This document shows, in pieces, positions 8,709 through 19,570 of a stretch of 64,000 nucleotides of DNA. A program made the position numbers and the translations under genes. Each line of letters begins with the position of its first letter. The first letter of the stretch is position 1. The DNA lies in NCBI RefSeq assembly GCF_000306115.2, contig NZ_AKWX02000004.1, positions 852,784-916,783 of the forward strand, given 5' to 3'. The notes under the pieces are model-generated. The model made no database searches. It was not told the DNA's origin and saw nothing but the letters and a program-made list of their open reading frames with translations. This DNA is from Leptospira wolffii serovar Khorat str. Khorat-H2. GTDB taxonomy: Bacteria; Spirochaetota; Leptospiria; Leptospirales; Leptospiraceae.

Positions 8709-10490
8709 TCAGTCCCTATTTCCTGGGTTTCTCCATAAGGATAATTTTTTGAGTCCCTCTGTCAATTTCGTTTTTAGGGGGGAAAATGGGAGAAGAATGC
8801 GATTCAGAAAAACTCGTATCGGGGCGAAAAATTGCGCCAGCTTCTGAAAGAAATTAACCACAGCCGGAGGAAACCGCATATCGGTTCGTTTTAACATAAT
8901 TACCGAACTTACGACTGCGATCGCGATATTTCCCAGCCAGGGCCCCAACCAAACCGGAACCTTGGAGGTATCCGAGATATTCGATCCGAAAGTGAAAAGC
9001 CCCCAATAAAGAATAATGAGAACCACGGCCATCGTGAAACTCATTCCTTTTCCGGACCGTTTCACCACCAGCCCCAACGGCAAAGAGACTAAGGAAAAAA
9101 TAATACAAGAGACTGGAATCGCGAATCTTCTTTGGATTTCAATATTGAATTGGGCGAGTCTTTTCTTTGCCTCGTTCAATAAGGTGTTCAATTGTATTAC
9201 GATGGTAACTCTCTGGGATTTCTCCTGTTCGGAAATATCTGGATCGTTCATGATCTGAACCAGATCGATTTGCAATTGCAAAAGTCTTTGCTTCAGTCCC
9301 TTAGGCGGTCCATCTTCGGGAATACCCATCTCCTTCAGGATTTCCAGGCCAGGAATCTCCTCCAATTTTCCCTGCTCTATATTATTTCGGATCTCGATGA
9401 GAGCCCAAAGAGTGAAGGATTCGGGATCCACGTCTATGACTAGGCTCTTCTTTTCCTCGGTCTTCGGGATATTATAATCCATCTCTCCCTTGCGGAGGTC
9501 TCCCACGGAGAATTGTCCCTTGCTCTTATCCCATTCCAGAATCCAAGCGTCCCGAAGACGGATGGATTTTTCGAATTCTCCGTCCGGCCCGACCTTTTCC
9601 ACTAGGGTTCCTTTTCTAGCAGAAATAATCTGGGTGATATAGGATTCTCCCAATTGGATCTGGCGTCCGGCACCTCCTCCTATGGAAAGCAAAAGAGGAT
9701 CCTGATTTTGAGGAATAAAAACTGTCCATTCTCGTATCTGAACTCCTGAAAGTTCTCCCGTCTTAGCGTTCACACCTTCCGTATACATGGCTCTGGCTTT
9801 TTCGGAGCCCGCACCTTGGACCTTATCTCCCGCGAATTGGCCAGGGGTCAAGGCGAGTAGCGGATTATAGGTCAGGATCCAATTATTGAACTCGGTCATC
9901 TTTCTCGTATTGATGGGAGAAAGATAGAAGCATAAATAAGCGACCACGATGGAGAGAGCGACTCCGAAGGCCACGAATACTACGTAGATACGGGAGAATC
10001 CTATTCCTGCGGAACGAATCGCAGTAATTTCGGAATCTCCGGACAAACGCCCTGCGGCCATGAGACCGCTCATAAGACTCGCCATAGGGACTGTGGTGGG
10101 AAGAATATTCCCCAATAGATAACCGAAATAATCCAAGAGTCGGAGAGGATCCACCCCCTTACCCACGAATAGGCCCACCATTTTTTGGAGAGCGATCGCC
10201 ATGAAGATCGTCGTGAAGAATAGAAGGGAAACCAGAAACGGAGGAAATATCTCGAAGAAGATATAACGGTCCAGAATAGGAATGAATCTCCAGAATCTCT
10301 CCCGGTCGGTATGCACGTAAAAGCCGGGGGGAAGATCCGCAACGCTGTGGACCCTTACGGAACGGAGATCCCTACCCTCTTCCACTTTTCCAGAGGCTTC
10401 GGTTCCGAAGGAAGTAGTATCGGATTTTTTAATATTCGATTTCTTTTTACGAGGAGCTTCCCCTTCCCCTCGGGGGGAAGCCTTCTTCAA
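8709..10490 (-). CDS. LptF/LptG-family (YjgP/YjgQ) permease
   Basis: Membrane component of the LPS exporter family that works with LptB in moving LPS out of the inner membrane. The 593-residue protein is longer than the usual 360. It has a charged 70-residue N-terminal extension ([18 protein letters not shown]), then the first membrane block ([59 protein letters not shown]). A large periplasmic jellyroll-like region with extra helices (about 200-440) follows, then the last membrane block ([38 protein letters not shown]). The TTG start overlaps the miaB stop (TTGA), so translation is coupled. Confidence 0.85.
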   Translation of the reverse strand: MKKASPRGEGEAPRKKKSNIKKSDTTSFGTEASGKVEEGRDLRSVRVHSVADLPPGFYVHTDRERFWRFIPILDRYIFFEIFPPFLVSLLFFTTIFMAIALQKMVGLFVGKGVDPLRLLDYFGYLLGNILPTTVPMASLMSGLMAAGRLSGDSEITAIRSAGIGFSRIYVVFVAFGVALSIVVAYLCFYLSPINTRKMTEFNNWILTYNPLLALTPGQFAGDKVQGAGSEKARAMYTEGVNAKTGELSGVQIREWTVFIPQNQDPLLLSIGGGAGRQIQLGESYITQIISARKGTLVEKVGPDGEFEKSIRLRDAWILEWDKSKGQFSVGDLRKGEMDYNIPKTEEKKSLVIDVDPESFTLWALIEIRNNIEQGKLEEIPGLEILKEMGIPEDGPPKGLKQRLLQLQIDLVQIMNDPDISEQEKSQRVTIVIQLNTLLNEAKKRLAQFNIEIQRRFAIPVSCIIFSLVSLPLGLVVKRSGKGMSFTMAVVLIILYWGLFTFGSNISDTSKVPVWLGPWLGNIAIAVVSSVIMLKRTDMRFPPAVVNFFQKLAQFFAPIRVFLNRILLPFSPLKTKLTEGLKKLSLWRNPGNRD

Positions 10491-11836
10491 TCCGCTACCC
10501 TTCCCTTTAAGGTGGCGCTGGTGGCGAATTCGATCTTAACGTTCAGTGTCTTACCGATCCATTCTTCCGCCTGGCTTCCTTCGGGGATAGGGAATACGGT
10601 CATGCGACCGCAAGGAGTTCTACCGCAGATTTCCTTTCCGGATTTTTTGGAAACGCCTTCGATGAGAATAGGGAATATTCTTCCGATCCTTGCCCGATTC
10701 TGCTCCAAGGAAATGGAGGTTTGCAGATCCACGAGCTTGGTCAACCGGTCTCCCTTTGTTTCCTCCGGAACATCGTCCGGATAACGTTTCTGAGCGATGG
10801 TACCTTCTCTTTCGGAATACTTGAACATGAAGGCCATATCGAAACCGACCTGTCGGACCACGTCGAGAGTGTCTTCGAATTGCTCCTCGGTTTCTCCAGG
10901 AAAGCCGACGATGATATCGGTGGTTAATCCCACATCGGGAACCACACTACGGATTCTTTGCACCACTTGTAGGAACTCTTCCTTGGAATAATTCCTTTTC
11001 ATGTCGGTAAGCACATCGGTGTTTCCAGATTGGAGAGGAAGATGGATGTTCGCACAGAATCTAGGATTCTGTGCCATCAATTCCAGAAGATGATCCGGAA
11101 AATCCTTCGGGTGAGGAGAAGTGAAACGGATCCTTTCGATTTCGGTCTCGTCCAGAAGCATCCGAACCAGGCCCGCAAAATCGGTCCCGTCCACTTTATA
11201 AGAGTTCACATTCTGCCCGAGTAAAGTAAGTTGCTTCACTCCTTGCGCCACCAGATCCTTGGTTTCGCGAACGATGGATTGAGGATCTCGGCTTCTTTCC
11301 CTGCCTCGGGTATAAGGGACCACGCAGAATGTACAGAAATTATTGCAGCCCCTCATGATGGTAACGAAGGCTTGGATACCGTTAACCACTCGAGGTTCTA
11401 TTTCGTCGTACGTTTCTATCTTGGAGAGACGCGTGAGGGAAACAGGTTGCTTGTCGGAGCGAATCCTTTCGATCAGATCCGGAAGGGTCCTGTAATTGTC
11501 CGGCCCCACAACGAGATCCAAAGGCAGTTCCTGGTGGAATAAATCGTCACCTAGATTCTGGGCCATGCAACCCAATACCCCGATCACTAGATCCGGATTA
11601 CGTTTTTTTAAATAACCCAGACTCTGCAATCTTCCGTAAATCTTGGCGTGAGCGTTTTCCCGGATGGCGCAGGTATTAAGGAAAATAACGTCCGAATTTT
11701 CCGGATCGGAAACCGCCTCGAACTGAGCGCCTTGCATGAGACTGGATACGATGCCCGAATCGTATTCGTTCATCTGGCAACCGTAGGTCTCAATATAGAC
11801 TTTACCGGCTTTTTTCTCGACTTCTATGACGCTCAT
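10487..11836 (-). CDS. miaB: tRNA-2-methylthio-N6-dimethylallyladenosine synthase
   Basis: Radical-SAM methylthiotransferase acting on i6A37 of tRNAs reading UNN codons. 449 residues with all parts in order: UPF0004 N-domain ([17 protein letters not shown], with the first cluster cysteines at [13 protein letters not shown] and GVLGCMAQ), radical SAM cysteines C164, C168 and C171 in [19 protein letters not shown], and a TRAM domain at the C-terminus ([16 protein letters not shown]). ATG start at 11836. It is the first gene of a unit with the LptF/G-type permease and divergent from the J-domain-like gene. Confidence 0.96.
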   Translation of the reverse strand: MSVIEVEKKAGKVYIETYGCQMNEYDSGIVSSLMQGAQFEAVSDPENSDVIFLNTCAIRENAHAKIYGRLQSLGYLKKRNPDLVIGVLGCMAQNLGDDLFHQELPLDLVVGPDNYRTLPDLIERIRSDKQPVSLTRLSKIETYDEIEPRVVNGIQAFVTIMRGCNNFCTFCVVPYTRGRERSRDPQSIVRETKDLVAQGVKQLTLLGQNVNSYKVDGTDFAGLVRMLLDETEIERIRFTSPHPKDFPDHLLELMAQNPRFCANIHLPLQSGNTDVLTDMKRNYSKEEFLQVVQRIRSVVPDVGLTTDIIVGFPGETEEQFEDTLDVVRQVGFDMAFMFKYSEREGTIAQKRYPDDVPEETKGDRLTKLVDLQTSISLEQNRARIGRIFPILIEGVSKKSGKEICGRTPCGRMTVFPIPEGSQAEEWIGKTLNVKIEFATSATLKGRVAD

Positions 11837-11938
11837 AGGACGAGTTTCGGAGGGGGAAAGGCTCTGTCAACCCGGTCCAAGATCGAAAAATCGTTTCCCC
11901 GGGACGAGGTTCGGTACATAATCGGAAGCGATCTCGTT

Positions 11939-12577
11939 ATGAATCAGCCCGGCACAGGATTCACCAGAAAAACGGACTATTACGATCTGTTCGGAATTCC
12001 CAGAGACGCGTCCAGTACTGCTGTGGACGAGGCCTTTCGCAATTATTTGGAGAATGTGCAACAACATTCATGGATTCCTTGGAGGGATGCCGCTGTAAGA
12101 GAAGGCGCCGAAGCGTATTATCATCTCTCCGACGAGACAAGGCGCAAGAAATACGACGAATCCCTGGATTACGAACTCATACTACCCGATCCGGAAGGAG
12201 TGCCGGCGGAATTCGAGAAGTACTTCGAAATACAAAAGATCGCGACCCCTAGGGAATACGAAAGACTATACAAACAATTCCTGATGCTAAAGCATGAAAG
12301 GGAGGATAAGCTCTGGTCTTTGCGCGCCACCATGTATTTCTTTTTGGTCTGCTTCTTTGTTTTGCTTTTCTCCTCCTTTGCATTTTTCGTTTTTCAGAAA
12401 AACGATTGGCTCTCGGAATCGGTCGATCTTTTCTATCGTAGATGGGGGCTTTTCGCTTCTTCCGCAATTATGGGAGGAGGCTATCTGTTCTTTCGAGTAT
12501 TGTACTTGGACAAAGAGATCTCCCGTCGAGAGAAACAAAGAGAAATCGAACTGAATGAAAAAAGCTCCCAAACCTGA
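11939..12577 (+). CDS. J-domain-like membrane protein lacking HPD
   Basis: 212 residues from ATG 11939 (GGAAG upstream). The frame is open further upstream only as antisense of miaB. Residues 12-75 read like a DnaJ domain: DYYDLFGIPRDASSTAVDEA, then AYYHLSDETRRKKYDESLDY as helices III-IV. Where helix II should be followed by His-Pro-Asp the sequence is QQHSWIPWRDAAV, so the Hsp70-stimulating tripeptide is absent. Two membrane segments follow (YFFLVCFFVLLFSSFAFFVF and GLFASSAIMGGGYLFFRVLY). It overlaps the next gene by 23 bp. It may be a degenerate J-protein using the fold as a protein-binding module. Confidence 0.7.
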   Translation: MNQPGTGFTRKTDYYDLFGIPRDASSTAVDEAFRNYLENVQQHSWIPWRDAAVREGAEAYYHLSDETRRKKYDESLDYELILPDPEGVPAEFEKYFEIQKIATPREYERLYKQFLMLKHEREDKLWSLRATMYFFLVCFFVLLFSSFAFFVFQKNDWLSESVDLFYRRWGLFASSAIMGGGYLFFRVLYLDKEISRREKQREIELNEKSSQT

Positions 12578-13196
12578 TCCCAAGGCCTTATCTCCAGACG
12601 AGATCGAATACTACTATTCCCTGCTACAGGAAGAAGTCACGGAATACAATTGCGGCAGCCTTTGCGCTCCTGGGAACGGAGGCATACCGGTGTGCTGTCA
12701 AGCGGACAACGCTCTCCCGGCACTGTATAAGGCGGAGTACGAGATGCTATCCAAGAGAACGGATCTCTGGAAGAAATACGTACCGATGACCCGCGAAGAG
12801 AAGAAAGACTTCGCCGTCTACGACCATAGGAAAATTACTTTTTGTGAATGTAAGGGAGTCGCGCATTGCGAAAGGGAAAACAGGTCCATTAGTTGTAGGA
12901 CCTTTCCTCTCGAGCCTTATCTGGATACGAGAGGAATCTTAGTGGGACTCGTATTCATGCAGGAATTCGAAAGTAAATGTCCTCTCACCTCCCGAGCCAA
13001 GGACATACGCCAAGAATTCGTGGACAGTCATTTTCTGTTCTGGGAAAAACTTCTCTTCCGAGTGGAATCCGAATACGAAGTCTATTGGGAATCCAGCAAA
13101 TCCTATCGCAGAAAACGCAAACGCACCGGAAAGAATTTCCCCATTTTGTTTCCTAGCCATCTGAAGAATAGTAAGTATCTGAGAGAATATCTCTAG
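12555..13196 (+). CDS. YkgJ-type Cys-cluster protein
   Basis: 213 residues, ATG start inside the end of the preceding gene. It shows the spaced cysteines of the YkgJ/Fe-S-cluster-like family: NCGSLCAPGNGG, PVCCQAD, ITFCECKGVAHCERE, ISCRTFPL and SKCPLTS. These probably bind zinc or an iron-sulfur cluster. The C-terminus is basic (SYRRKRKRTGKNFP). The function of the family is not known. Coupling with the J-domain-like membrane protein through the overlap is the only context clue. Confidence 0.7.
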   Translation: MKKAPKPDPKALSPDEIEYYYSLLQEEVTEYNCGSLCAPGNGGIPVCCQADNALPALYKAEYEMLSKRTDLWKKYVPMTREEKKDFAVYDHRKITFCECKGVAHCERENRSISCRTFPLEPYLDTRGILVGLVFMQEFESKCPLTSRAKDIRQEFVDSHFLFWEKLLFRVESEYEVYWESSKSYRRKRKRTGKNFPILFPSHLKNSKYLREYL

Positions 13197-13203
13197 GAAA
13201 TCC

Positions 13204-13845
13204 CTAATCGTAATCGAAAATAAACGGGAAGCTGTATAACTCCTCTCCTAAAAGCTGCACTTCCAATCGATTTTGACCGGCAGAAAAACAGGAAGAAGGA
13301 AAGGCTACGAGAACTCTTCTGGTCTCCTCCAAATAATGGCTGTAGTTTTTTCTCTTGCGAGAGGATACCGCCTTATCGTTTTCCTGTAGATATTTGGGTA
13401 CCCGATCCCTTCCCTTTCCTAATTCCGTGAGAAAAACATAATATGTATAAGGAAATTCCAGTTTGTCCTTGGAATCGCAGTCGCCTAGGCGGATTCCCAC
13501 TTCTCCTAGGGTATCGATTTCCCTGTACATGGAATTGGGATGGATACGGATAAAGAAAATGCGCTTTCCTCCCGGATTCCAACCCAAATCGGAATCGAGA
13601 AGACTCTTACTTTCTCCTTTAGGAAGACTGTTATTATTCGGATCTTCTAATATTTGGCGAAGCTTATCCCCGCGAATCTCTGAGGCGTAGACTTCGTAAG
13701 CGGGTTTCCATATCGGCCTTTCCGGTCTTCCTAGTTTCTTTTCCCAGCGAGGCTCGGATGTAGATTCCTGTTGGGAAGGCGAAGGAATTCTCTGGCCTCC
13801 CTTACAGCTTAGTAGAAGAATAAAGAGACTAATTAAGAATCGCAT
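13204..13845 (-). CDS. lipoprotein of unknown function
   Basis: 213 residues with a short signal peptide ending at the lipobox FILLLSC (Cys about 14), so a lipoprotein. The mature part has a Ser/Pro/Gln-rich linker followed by a mostly beta domain (RIFFIRIHPNSMYREID, YTYYVFLTELGKG, RRVLVAFPSSCFSAGQNRLE). It begins 8 bp after the HEAT-repeat gene and closes the ribH-nusB operon; the plus-strand Cys-cluster gene ends 7 bp away, convergent. No family is recognised. Confidence 0.65.
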   Translation of the reverse strand: MRFLISLFILLLSCKGGQRIPSPSQQESTSEPRWEKKLGRPERPIWKPAYEVYASEIRGDKLRQILEDPNNNSLPKGESKSLLDSDLGWNPGGKRIFFIRIHPNSMYREIDTLGEVGIRLGDCDSKDKLEFPYTYYVFLTELGKGRDRVPKYLQENDKAVSSRKRKNYSHYLEETRRVLVAFPSSCFSAGQNRLEVQLLGEELYSFPFIFDYD

Positions 13846-13853
13846 TCCATTTT

Positions 13854-15179
13854 CTAGTGAGAGACTTTCACCTGAATGATTTCCCGGACGGCGCGCTCCA
13901 TCTCCGACTTTACTTCCGCCGTTTTCTCGAATACATATGCATCGAATAACGCAGGGAGAGATTCCGGATCCGCGATAATACGGATAGTGTCCACCGCTTG
14001 CAGTCGTAGAGGAAGTTTTTCCTTTTTATTGGAAGCATAAGTGATGAGAGCGGGAACGGAAGTCTTATCTTTCAATTCTCCCAAGGCGCGCAAGACTGAT
14101 AATTTTACTTCGTTGGATTTTTCCTTCTCGAAAATCCGTTTCAATTCGGAAGAACCGGGATTGAAACCCAATTTTCCCATGGCCTCCGCGGACCTGGACC
14201 TGAGAGCCGGGTCCTTATCTCCGTCCAAAACGGCAAGAAGTCCCTGCCCGCCTCCATGAGCTCCCAGCTCCAGAAGGAGGTCTATGAGCCTCGCTTTTAA
14301 AACAGGCACATTTTCTTTGGCAAGTTGCTCCGAAACGGACTTGGCTCCGGGTTTATCATTCAAGAAGAATAATGCTTCCGCGCTGACCTTTCTGATATCA
14401 GGATTCGGTTCAGTAATTCCCTTATAAAAGAGACTGATATATTGGCGGCTCTTCCTATTTTTGAGAATTTCCAAGGCCTGGATACGCACGTCCTCGTCCG
14501 GGTCGCTCGCCGCCATCTTGGGAATCAGTCCCCGATTGTCTGGAATATTATTTTTCTGCAATATTACGAAAAATTTCTTACGCAACCCCGGGCTATCGTC
14601 GGAGGAGAATTTTTGGATCAGATTCTGCACTCTCTCGTCCTTGATCCATACGGAGGACTCCAAAAAATATTCCCTGTAGATCGGATTGGAGGAAATCGCC
14701 ATATCCAGTACGTGAGGCATGGCGCGGTCATCCTTGATGGTTTGCACATAACGATACGCCAATTGTCTGACTTCGAATTCGGAATGAGTGAGGCCCGCGA
14801 TCACGGCGTAGATGAGTCTTTTTTCTTTTTTTCTTTCGGCGAGTTCGAGGATCCTTCTTTGGATCTCCACATTCTTCGTATTCTTAAACGTAGCGTCCAG
14901 TTCGGGAGCCCAGGTAGGTGCCAGATTGTCCAGATCCTCCAACTCGGAATAGAGGGAGAGAATTGCAAAGATACTATCCTCTCTCGCCTCCGGATCGGAA
15001 GCGATCTTAGGTAGCTCTTTCACTAAGTCCAAACGGGATTTGGATTTAATCTCGGTGATGGTTCTCGCCTGGGAACGTCCCTTGGATAGGATCGATTCTT
15101 TAAACGGATCCTTTATTTCTTCGCCTAGAAGGGCATGACTTAGAATGAATACGAAGCAAAAGAATAGAATTCTTTTCAG
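13854..15179 (-). CDS. exported HEAT-repeat protein with CTG start
   Basis: A start at the internal TTG (15032) would leave the protein without a signal peptide. The frame is open upstream and encodes a clear one ([20 protein letters not shown]) beginning at CTG 15179. That CTG overlaps the TGA of the upstream TPR gene (CTGA) and has a strong ribosome binding site, GAGGGAAGG, 6 nt before it. The resulting 441 residues consist of repeated helical pairs of HEAT type ([73 protein letters not shown]). Periplasmic scaffold is likely. The CTG start is inferred, not proven. Confidence 0.7.
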   Translation of the reverse strand: MKRILFFCFVFILSHALLGEEIKDPFKESILSKGRSQARTITEIKSKSRLDLVKELPKIASDPEAREDSIFAILSLYSELEDLDNLAPTWAPELDATFKNTKNVEIQRRILELAERKKEKRLIYAVIAGLTHSEFEVRQLAYRYVQTIKDDRAMPHVLDMAISSNPIYREYFLESSVWIKDERVQNLIQKFSSDDSPGLRKKFFVILQKNNIPDNRGLIPKMAASDPDEDVRIQALEILKNRKSRQYISLFYKGITEPNPDIRKVSAEALFFLNDKPGAKSVSEQLAKENVPVLKARLIDLLLELGAHGGGQGLLAVLDGDKDPALRSRSAEAMGKLGFNPGSSELKRIFEKEKSNEVKLSVLRALGELKDKTSVPALITYASNKKEKLPLRLQAVDTIRIIADPESLPALFDAYVFEKTAEVKSEMERAVREIIQVKVSH

Positions 15180-17251
15180 AAAAGACCTTCCCTCTTGGAG
15201 GAATCCTCCAATGCGGCGGAAGCCGCTCTCTTATTATCGTAAGCTTCCGTATTCGAAGGATCGAAGTCTATCGCATTTTGAAACGCGCGAACCGCCTTCT
15301 TATATTCTCCGTTCTTATAGAATGCGACTCCCAGATAATTGTATGCGGTGGAAGCGGTCTTAGGCTTCACTTCCGAACGAACCACAGCGGTCAATTCCTC
15401 GATCGCTTTTTCCCGATCCAAAACGGAATTGGAATCCAAGAGAATTTTGGCCAATACCAAACGACCTTCGTAATCTTCCGGATCCATATGAGCGGAACGA
15501 TAAGCCTCGTCCTTCGCTTTGTTCTTTAGATCCGGGTCCTTGGACTTATTATACAATAAAGCCAATTTTTTATGAGCCTGCTTGATCTCTACAGCATTAC
15601 GGGATTGATTCAATACCTGCAACAGAACCTTCTCCGCGTTAGAAGTCTCTCCCGTCCCCATATAGGCCTCTGCGAGTTTGAGCGCCGCTCGGTAATAGTC
15701 TTCCTTCTGCTTGAAGAGAACGGAATATTCTTCCACCGCCTCACGATAGAATTTGTTCTCGAGATAATAATCTCCCAACGCTTCTTTGGGCTTGATGTCG
15801 TTAGGGTCTATATAGGAGGCTCTGCGGAAATTTTCTATCGCCTGAGTTCCGTTTCCGCTATGTTTGTAGACCAATCCTAAATTATAATAAGCTTTTGCGT
15901 TTTTAGGATTCAGATCGAGGACCCGGTTCAGATAGGTGATCGCTTCTCCGTATCTTTCCATCTGGTCGAGTACCACTCCCAGATTCAGTAGTGCAGTCTC
16001 GGTATAACTGTCTCCGGGAGTAGAATTGACGATACGACGATAGGTTTCCTCCGCAGCGAGTAGGTCTCCGCGGTTATAATAAGTCTCGGCGAGTTGGAAT
16101 AGAAGATCCAAATTATTCGGATTGTATTTGAGTCCCTTCTGCAGAGCGTCTATGGATTGCTCTCCCTGGTTCAATTGCTCGAAGCCTTCGGCGATGGATC
16201 GGAATAATTCCGGATCGTTAGCTCCGCTTTGCTTGGCGAGTTCCATATATTTCAGGGATTCTTCCAATTTTCCGTTTTTCTTAAGTATGATGGAAAGATT
16301 GTAAAGAGCCTTGGCGTCGTTCGGAGTAAGAACCGCCGCTTCCCTAAAATGATGTTCCGCTGCGGTATAGTCCCCTCGGTTATAGGCGATGTTTCCCAAA
16401 TACGAACTGGAGAGGGCCGCGAGTTTTCCTCCCCGAGATCTCAATACCACGAGTTTGAATTGCTCTTCCGCCTGGGGGATTTCTCCCTTCTTGAAATAGC
16501 TAACGGCAAGATTATAGGTCAGGTATGGATCGTCAGGAGAAGAGGAGAGTCCCTGGCGATAGGCGTCTATCGCCGCATCCGGATCGTTGATTTCGTTGAA
16601 TAGATTTCCCACCATCAACTGGATTTTGGGATCATCCGGTGCGATCTTCTGAGCCTGAAGAGCTACGTTTCTAGCGGCAGTCGGCTGGCCGCCATGTTTG
16701 TATGCTAAAACCAGATTATAATAGGCATAGATATTATTCGGATCTTTTAAAATAGCTTTCTGGAGCGCGTCGATCGCCTGAGCGGATCTACCTCCCGCCT
16801 GGTCATATATGATTCCGAGTACCGTAAGCGCGATGGATTTCTCCGCATCCGTCGCGGGTCCTGCCAGAAATTCATTACATTTATGGAATGCTTCCTCGGA
16901 ATGGCGTTCCTTGTATAAGTTCACGCATTTTGTGAGCGCGGGATTATTCGTGCCGTTAGGGAGATAAGGCCTCTCCAACTCTTGGCTGACGTCCCCTTTA
17001 GGCAGAAGAAGGGACTTTCCCCCTCCGAAACCGGAGCCCGCAAAATCGGGAGTCTTATCTCTGAAGAATTGGTACCAGATTCCGAGAGCCAGGAAGAGCA
17101 GAACCACCGCCACCATGGCCCCCCAAAAATAGGCCATGACACCGTACTGTCTTTTGGGCCGAAATTCCTCCGGCTCGTCTCCGTAATAGAAGGAGGGCTT
17201 AGGTTCTTCCGTCTCCAGGAAGATTCGGTTCTTGCGGATCGGGTTTTCCAT
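15176..17251 (-). CDS. membrane-anchored TPR protein
   Basis: 691 residues. The N-terminus is cytoplasmic and charged, then one membrane anchor ([20 protein letters not shown], about 42-61). The remainder is an almost unbroken array of about 15 TPRs (for example [60 protein letters not shown]). The repeat region lies outside the inner membrane. The ATG at 17251 overlaps the end of nusB by 53 bp, and its stop overlaps the CTG start of the HEAT gene. Likely an assembly platform in the envelope. Confidence 0.8.
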   Translation of the reverse strand: MENPIRKNRIFLETEEPKPSFYYGDEPEEFRPKRQYGVMAYFWGAMVAVVLLFLALGIWYQFFRDKTPDFAGSGFGGGKSLLLPKGDVSQELERPYLPNGTNNPALTKCVNLYKERHSEEAFHKCNEFLAGPATDAEKSIALTVLGIIYDQAGGRSAQAIDALQKAILKDPNNIYAYYNLVLAYKHGGQPTAARNVALQAQKIAPDDPKIQLMVGNLFNEINDPDAAIDAYRQGLSSSPDDPYLTYNLAVSYFKKGEIPQAEEQFKLVVLRSRGGKLAALSSSYLGNIAYNRGDYTAAEHHFREAAVLTPNDAKALYNLSIILKKNGKLEESLKYMELAKQSGANDPELFRSIAEGFEQLNQGEQSIDALQKGLKYNPNNLDLLFQLAETYYNRGDLLAAEETYRRIVNSTPGDSYTETALLNLGVVLDQMERYGEAITYLNRVLDLNPKNAKAYYNLGLVYKHSGNGTQAIENFRRASYIDPNDIKPKEALGDYYLENKFYREAVEEYSVLFKQKEDYYRAALKLAEAYMGTGETSNAEKVLLQVLNQSRNAVEIKQAHKKLALLYNKSKDPDLKNKAKDEAYRSAHMDPEDYEGRLVLAKILLDSNSVLDREKAIEELTAVVRSEVKPKTASTAYNYLGVAFYKNGEYKKAVRAFQNAIDFDPSNTEAYDNKRAASAALEDSSKREGLF

Positions 17252-17663
17252 GTCGGTTCGTCTCGTACTGAAGAATGGAATCTAGAATCCCGTTGATGAA
17301 GGGAACCGAATTCTCGCTCTCGAATTCCCGGGTCAACTCCATCGCTTCGTCGATGGTCACCCTGGGAGGGATCTCCTTAGAGTTCAATAACCCGTAGATG
17401 GATAAACGCAGGATACATTTATTCACCGGGGAAATCCGGGCAAAATCCCAGTTCCTCGAGTACTTCTTGATTAGAGTATCGATTGTCTCCGTGTTTTTCA
17501 CAACACCATTTATGATGGAAATGGCAAAATCCCTTTCTTCGGTTTCGATTTTTTTATCGTACCAACGGAATTTTAGTACTTCGGATAAGGCGGGCTGAAC
17601 CAATTCCAATTGATACAGAGCCATAAGGGCGATTTCACGGGACTTCCTTCTGGAAGAAGACAT
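17199..17663 (-). CDS. nusB: transcription antitermination factor NusB
   Basis: RNA-binding factor that joins NusE (S10) on boxA of rRNA leaders. 154 residues, usual length. Family features: [20 protein letters not shown] at the N-terminus, the helix with [18 protein letters not shown], and the C-terminal signature [20 protein letters not shown] followed by FINGILDSI. The ATG is 3 bp after the ribH stop; the ribH-nusB pair is common in bacteria. The 3' end overlaps the TPR gene. Confidence 0.95.
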   Translation of the reverse strand: MSSSRRKSREIALMALYQLELVQPALSEVLKFRWYDKKIETEERDFAISIINGVVKNTETIDTLIKKYSRNWDFARISPVNKCILRLSIYGLLNSKEIPPRVTIDEAMELTREFESENSVPFINGILDSILQYETNRHGKPDPQEPNLPGDGRT

Positions 17664-17666
17664 AGA

Positions 17667-18128
17667 TTAAAGAAGGGCCAGAAGATTCACCATCTCGACG
17701 GCGGTCAAAGCGGCTTCGTATCCCTTATTGCCCGCCTTGGTTCCGGCTCTCTCGATCGCTTGCTCGATGGTATCGGTGGTCAATACTCCGAAAATCACGG
17801 GTACCGAATGTTGCACACCGATAGATCCTACTTTTGCGGATTCTCCGGCTACGAAATCGAAATGAGCCGTGGCTCCTCGGATAACCGCTCCCAAGCAAAT
17901 GATGGAATCGAACTTTTTACTCGCAGCCGCCTTGGAAACCACGATGGGGAGTTCGTACGCTCCCGGGATCCGAACCACGGTTACATCCTTGTCTTCCACG
18001 CCTGTCATGCGTAGACCTTCCAAAGAACCTTTCAAAAGGCTCTCCACGATAAATTCGTTAAAACGAGAAACGACAATGCAGTGCTTTTGTCCCTTTCCGT
18101 CCAGTTTTGCTTTCAACTCTTGAGGCAT
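17667..18128 (-). CDS. ribH: 6,7-dimethyl-8-ribityllumazine synthase
   Basis: Penultimate step of riboflavin synthesis. 153 residues from ATG 18128, chosen because AAGGAAA precedes it and the longer frame adds no family sequence. Motifs: [20 protein letters not shown] (substrate loop), [13 protein letters not shown], and [20 protein letters not shown] with the catalytic His in the usual AVIRG..HFD context. It is the first gene of the ribH-nusB-TPR-HEAT operon. Confidence 0.96.
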   Translation of the reverse strand: MPQELKAKLDGKGQKHCIVVSRFNEFIVESLLKGSLEGLRMTGVEDKDVTVVRIPGAYELPIVVSKAAASKKFDSIICLGAVIRGATAHFDFVAGESAKVGSIGVQHSVPVIFGVLTTDTIEQAIERAGTKAGNKGYEAALTAVEMVNLLALL

Positions 18129-18175
18129 CGGTTTCCTTGTTGCTTCTAATATCGAGAAAACACAAGATACCCTGA

Positions 18176-18979
18176 GTGGCAACCGGAAAAGAAGCAAGTC
18201 TCCCCAAATTCTACGCATCCTTGGTCCTTCTGATCGTATTCCAGGCCTACTTTGCCTCCTGCGAAACCATCCGCTCCTATTGGAAACCCAAGGACGATTT
18301 CATAAAGAATTTAGAACTTCCGGATTGGGTGCTGGATTCTTCCATTAAGTTACGCATCTTTAGCGATTTTCCGAATACGGTGAATCCGGAGGACGCTCTT
18401 CCCGAAGACGATATAGCGTCTTACGCCAACCAAGCCCGTATTCTACTCGCCGCCTCCCCTGCCGCCATGAAGGACATATACAAAATGGCGGGATGTCTGG
18501 ACGGAAGCGAACTCGTAGGGATCCGAGGCAATAAGATCACCGACGCCCAGGAAGACGTTTGGTTCGGAATCTGTCGCAGTGGGGCACAAGACACAATCGT
18601 ATTTCGAGTCTTCGATATGGGCAACGACCAACTCTATAGACTCTACGAAGACGAACTGGTAAAGAATTGGGAAGAATCCAAGAAGAATATCAACACAAAC
18701 CCGGACAAAGCAATACGTCTCGCAAATCGAATCGTAGAACACGAGCCTTCACATCCGGGGGCCCGTAGATTATTGGGAAGTTTATATCTGAAGTCCGGAT
18801 ATTGTGTGGGAGCCGTTCGCAATTATCGCATCTATCTGCGCATCGTTCCCCGCTCCTCAGAAAAAGAAAAGATACACGCGCTACTCAAAAAATCCTGTGC
18901 CGAAAGCCTGGTCCCCAAAAAACCGGAGACAAAGGAATTCTCCGAGGACCTTCCTACGTTAGAAGAAACGGGAAGCTAA
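18176..18979 (+). CDS. lipoprotein with short TPR region
   Basis: 267 residues, GTG start 47 bp from the divergent ribH. The signal peptide ends at a lipobox (FQAYFASC, Cys about 29). The mature N-terminal part is of unknown fold (residues about 35-150). Residues about 175-250 form two TPR-like units ([40 protein letters not shown]). Cell-envelope location is likely. No family is recognised. Confidence 0.7.
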   Translation: MATGKEASLPKFYASLVLLIVFQAYFASCETIRSYWKPKDDFIKNLELPDWVLDSSIKLRIFSDFPNTVNPEDALPEDDIASYANQARILLAASPAAMKDIYKMAGCLDGSELVGIRGNKITDAQEDVWFGICRSGAQDTIVFRVFDMGNDQLYRLYEDELVKNWEESKKNINTNPDKAIRLANRIVEHEPSHPGARRLLGSLYLKSGYCVGAVRNYRIYLRIVPRSSEKEKIHALLKKSCAESLVPKKPETKEFSEDLPTLEETGS

Positions 18980-19039
18980 AAGAGGAGTTCCTTTTGAACA
19001 TTCTTCGGAAGTTTCGAAAATATCTTATCTGTCTTTTGA

Positions 19040-19297
19040 ACGCGAACTTCGAAGGACGCGCCAACGTTGTATCCTATATATGGATACATGGGCAACTCAT
19101 TTTTCCGAGTGCCCACTTCACGAATACGGCTTATTGTTCCCGCTTACCAGCAAAACGATTATATAAGCTGGATCGTCAGAGCCAAACTACCGGAAACCAG
19201 GGCAAAAAGATTGAAACAAATGCTAGAGGAATTGCAAAAGAGAGGAGTGTATATGAAGATGAAACACTCCGCTTCCAAGAAAGGTGACAGGGGATAA
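19040..19297 (+). pseudogene. C-terminal fragment resembling YdeI/OmpD-associated family
   Basis: The frame has no good start (a TTG at 19067 lacks a ribosome binding site; a stop is at 19037-19039). Its C-terminal half, QQNDYISWIVRAKLPETRAK plus RLKQMLEELQKRG, matches the end of the YdeI/OmdA-type family, where a helix ending in W(I)..AK.PETR.KRI is diagnostic. The N-terminal substrate or DUF1801-like portion is missing, so this is probably a decayed remnant. A very short functional protein is not excluded. Confidence 0.45.
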
Positions 19298-19326
19298 AGA
19301 TTCGCGCCTTCTTTCGTTTTAGATTC

Positions 19327-19494
19327 TTATTCTTTCACTCTTAGGACCAGAGTGATTTTGCCGTCGGCTTTCTCCACGACTTCGAAACCTTCCTCGCGAA
19401 GGGTCTTTTTGATACGATAGAATCCGAGGTTCACGACCTTAGGAGTCTCGGACTTTCTCGGTTCCGAAGGGAATAAATTAGGAGAGGCATCCAT
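19327..19494 (-). CDS. small 55-residue protein of unknown function
   Basis: From ATG 19494 the product ends with an amphipathic helix and strand: VVNLGFYRIKKTLREEGFEV, then EKADGKITLVLRVKE. That is a well-formed alpha-beta pattern with ordinary composition. AAAGGG sits immediately before the ATG, which is short spacing. The frame continues upstream as antisense of the next gene, which is ignored. No family is recognised. Confidence 0.45.
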   Translation of the reverse strand: MDASPNLFPSEPRKSETPKVVNLGFYRIKKTLREEGFEVVEKADGKITLVLRVKE

Positions 19495-19570
19495 CCCTTT
19501 AAGTTTCGGTTCCGAAGGGTCCAGTCTTGACCTTGACAGAAAGAAAAGCTTCCCAGAAATGAGAAGGTAG

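Noticed and set aside
11648..11938. Long plus-strand open frame upstream of the J-domain-like gene
   Set aside because: It is antisense to the start of miaB and its residues lack a protein-like pattern; the ATG at 11939 with GGAAG explains the gene.
18802..19287. 161-codon plus-strand frame overlapping the TPR lipoprotein end
   Set aside because: It overlaps a better gene in another frame, and its 3' part is out of frame with the YdeI-like residues.
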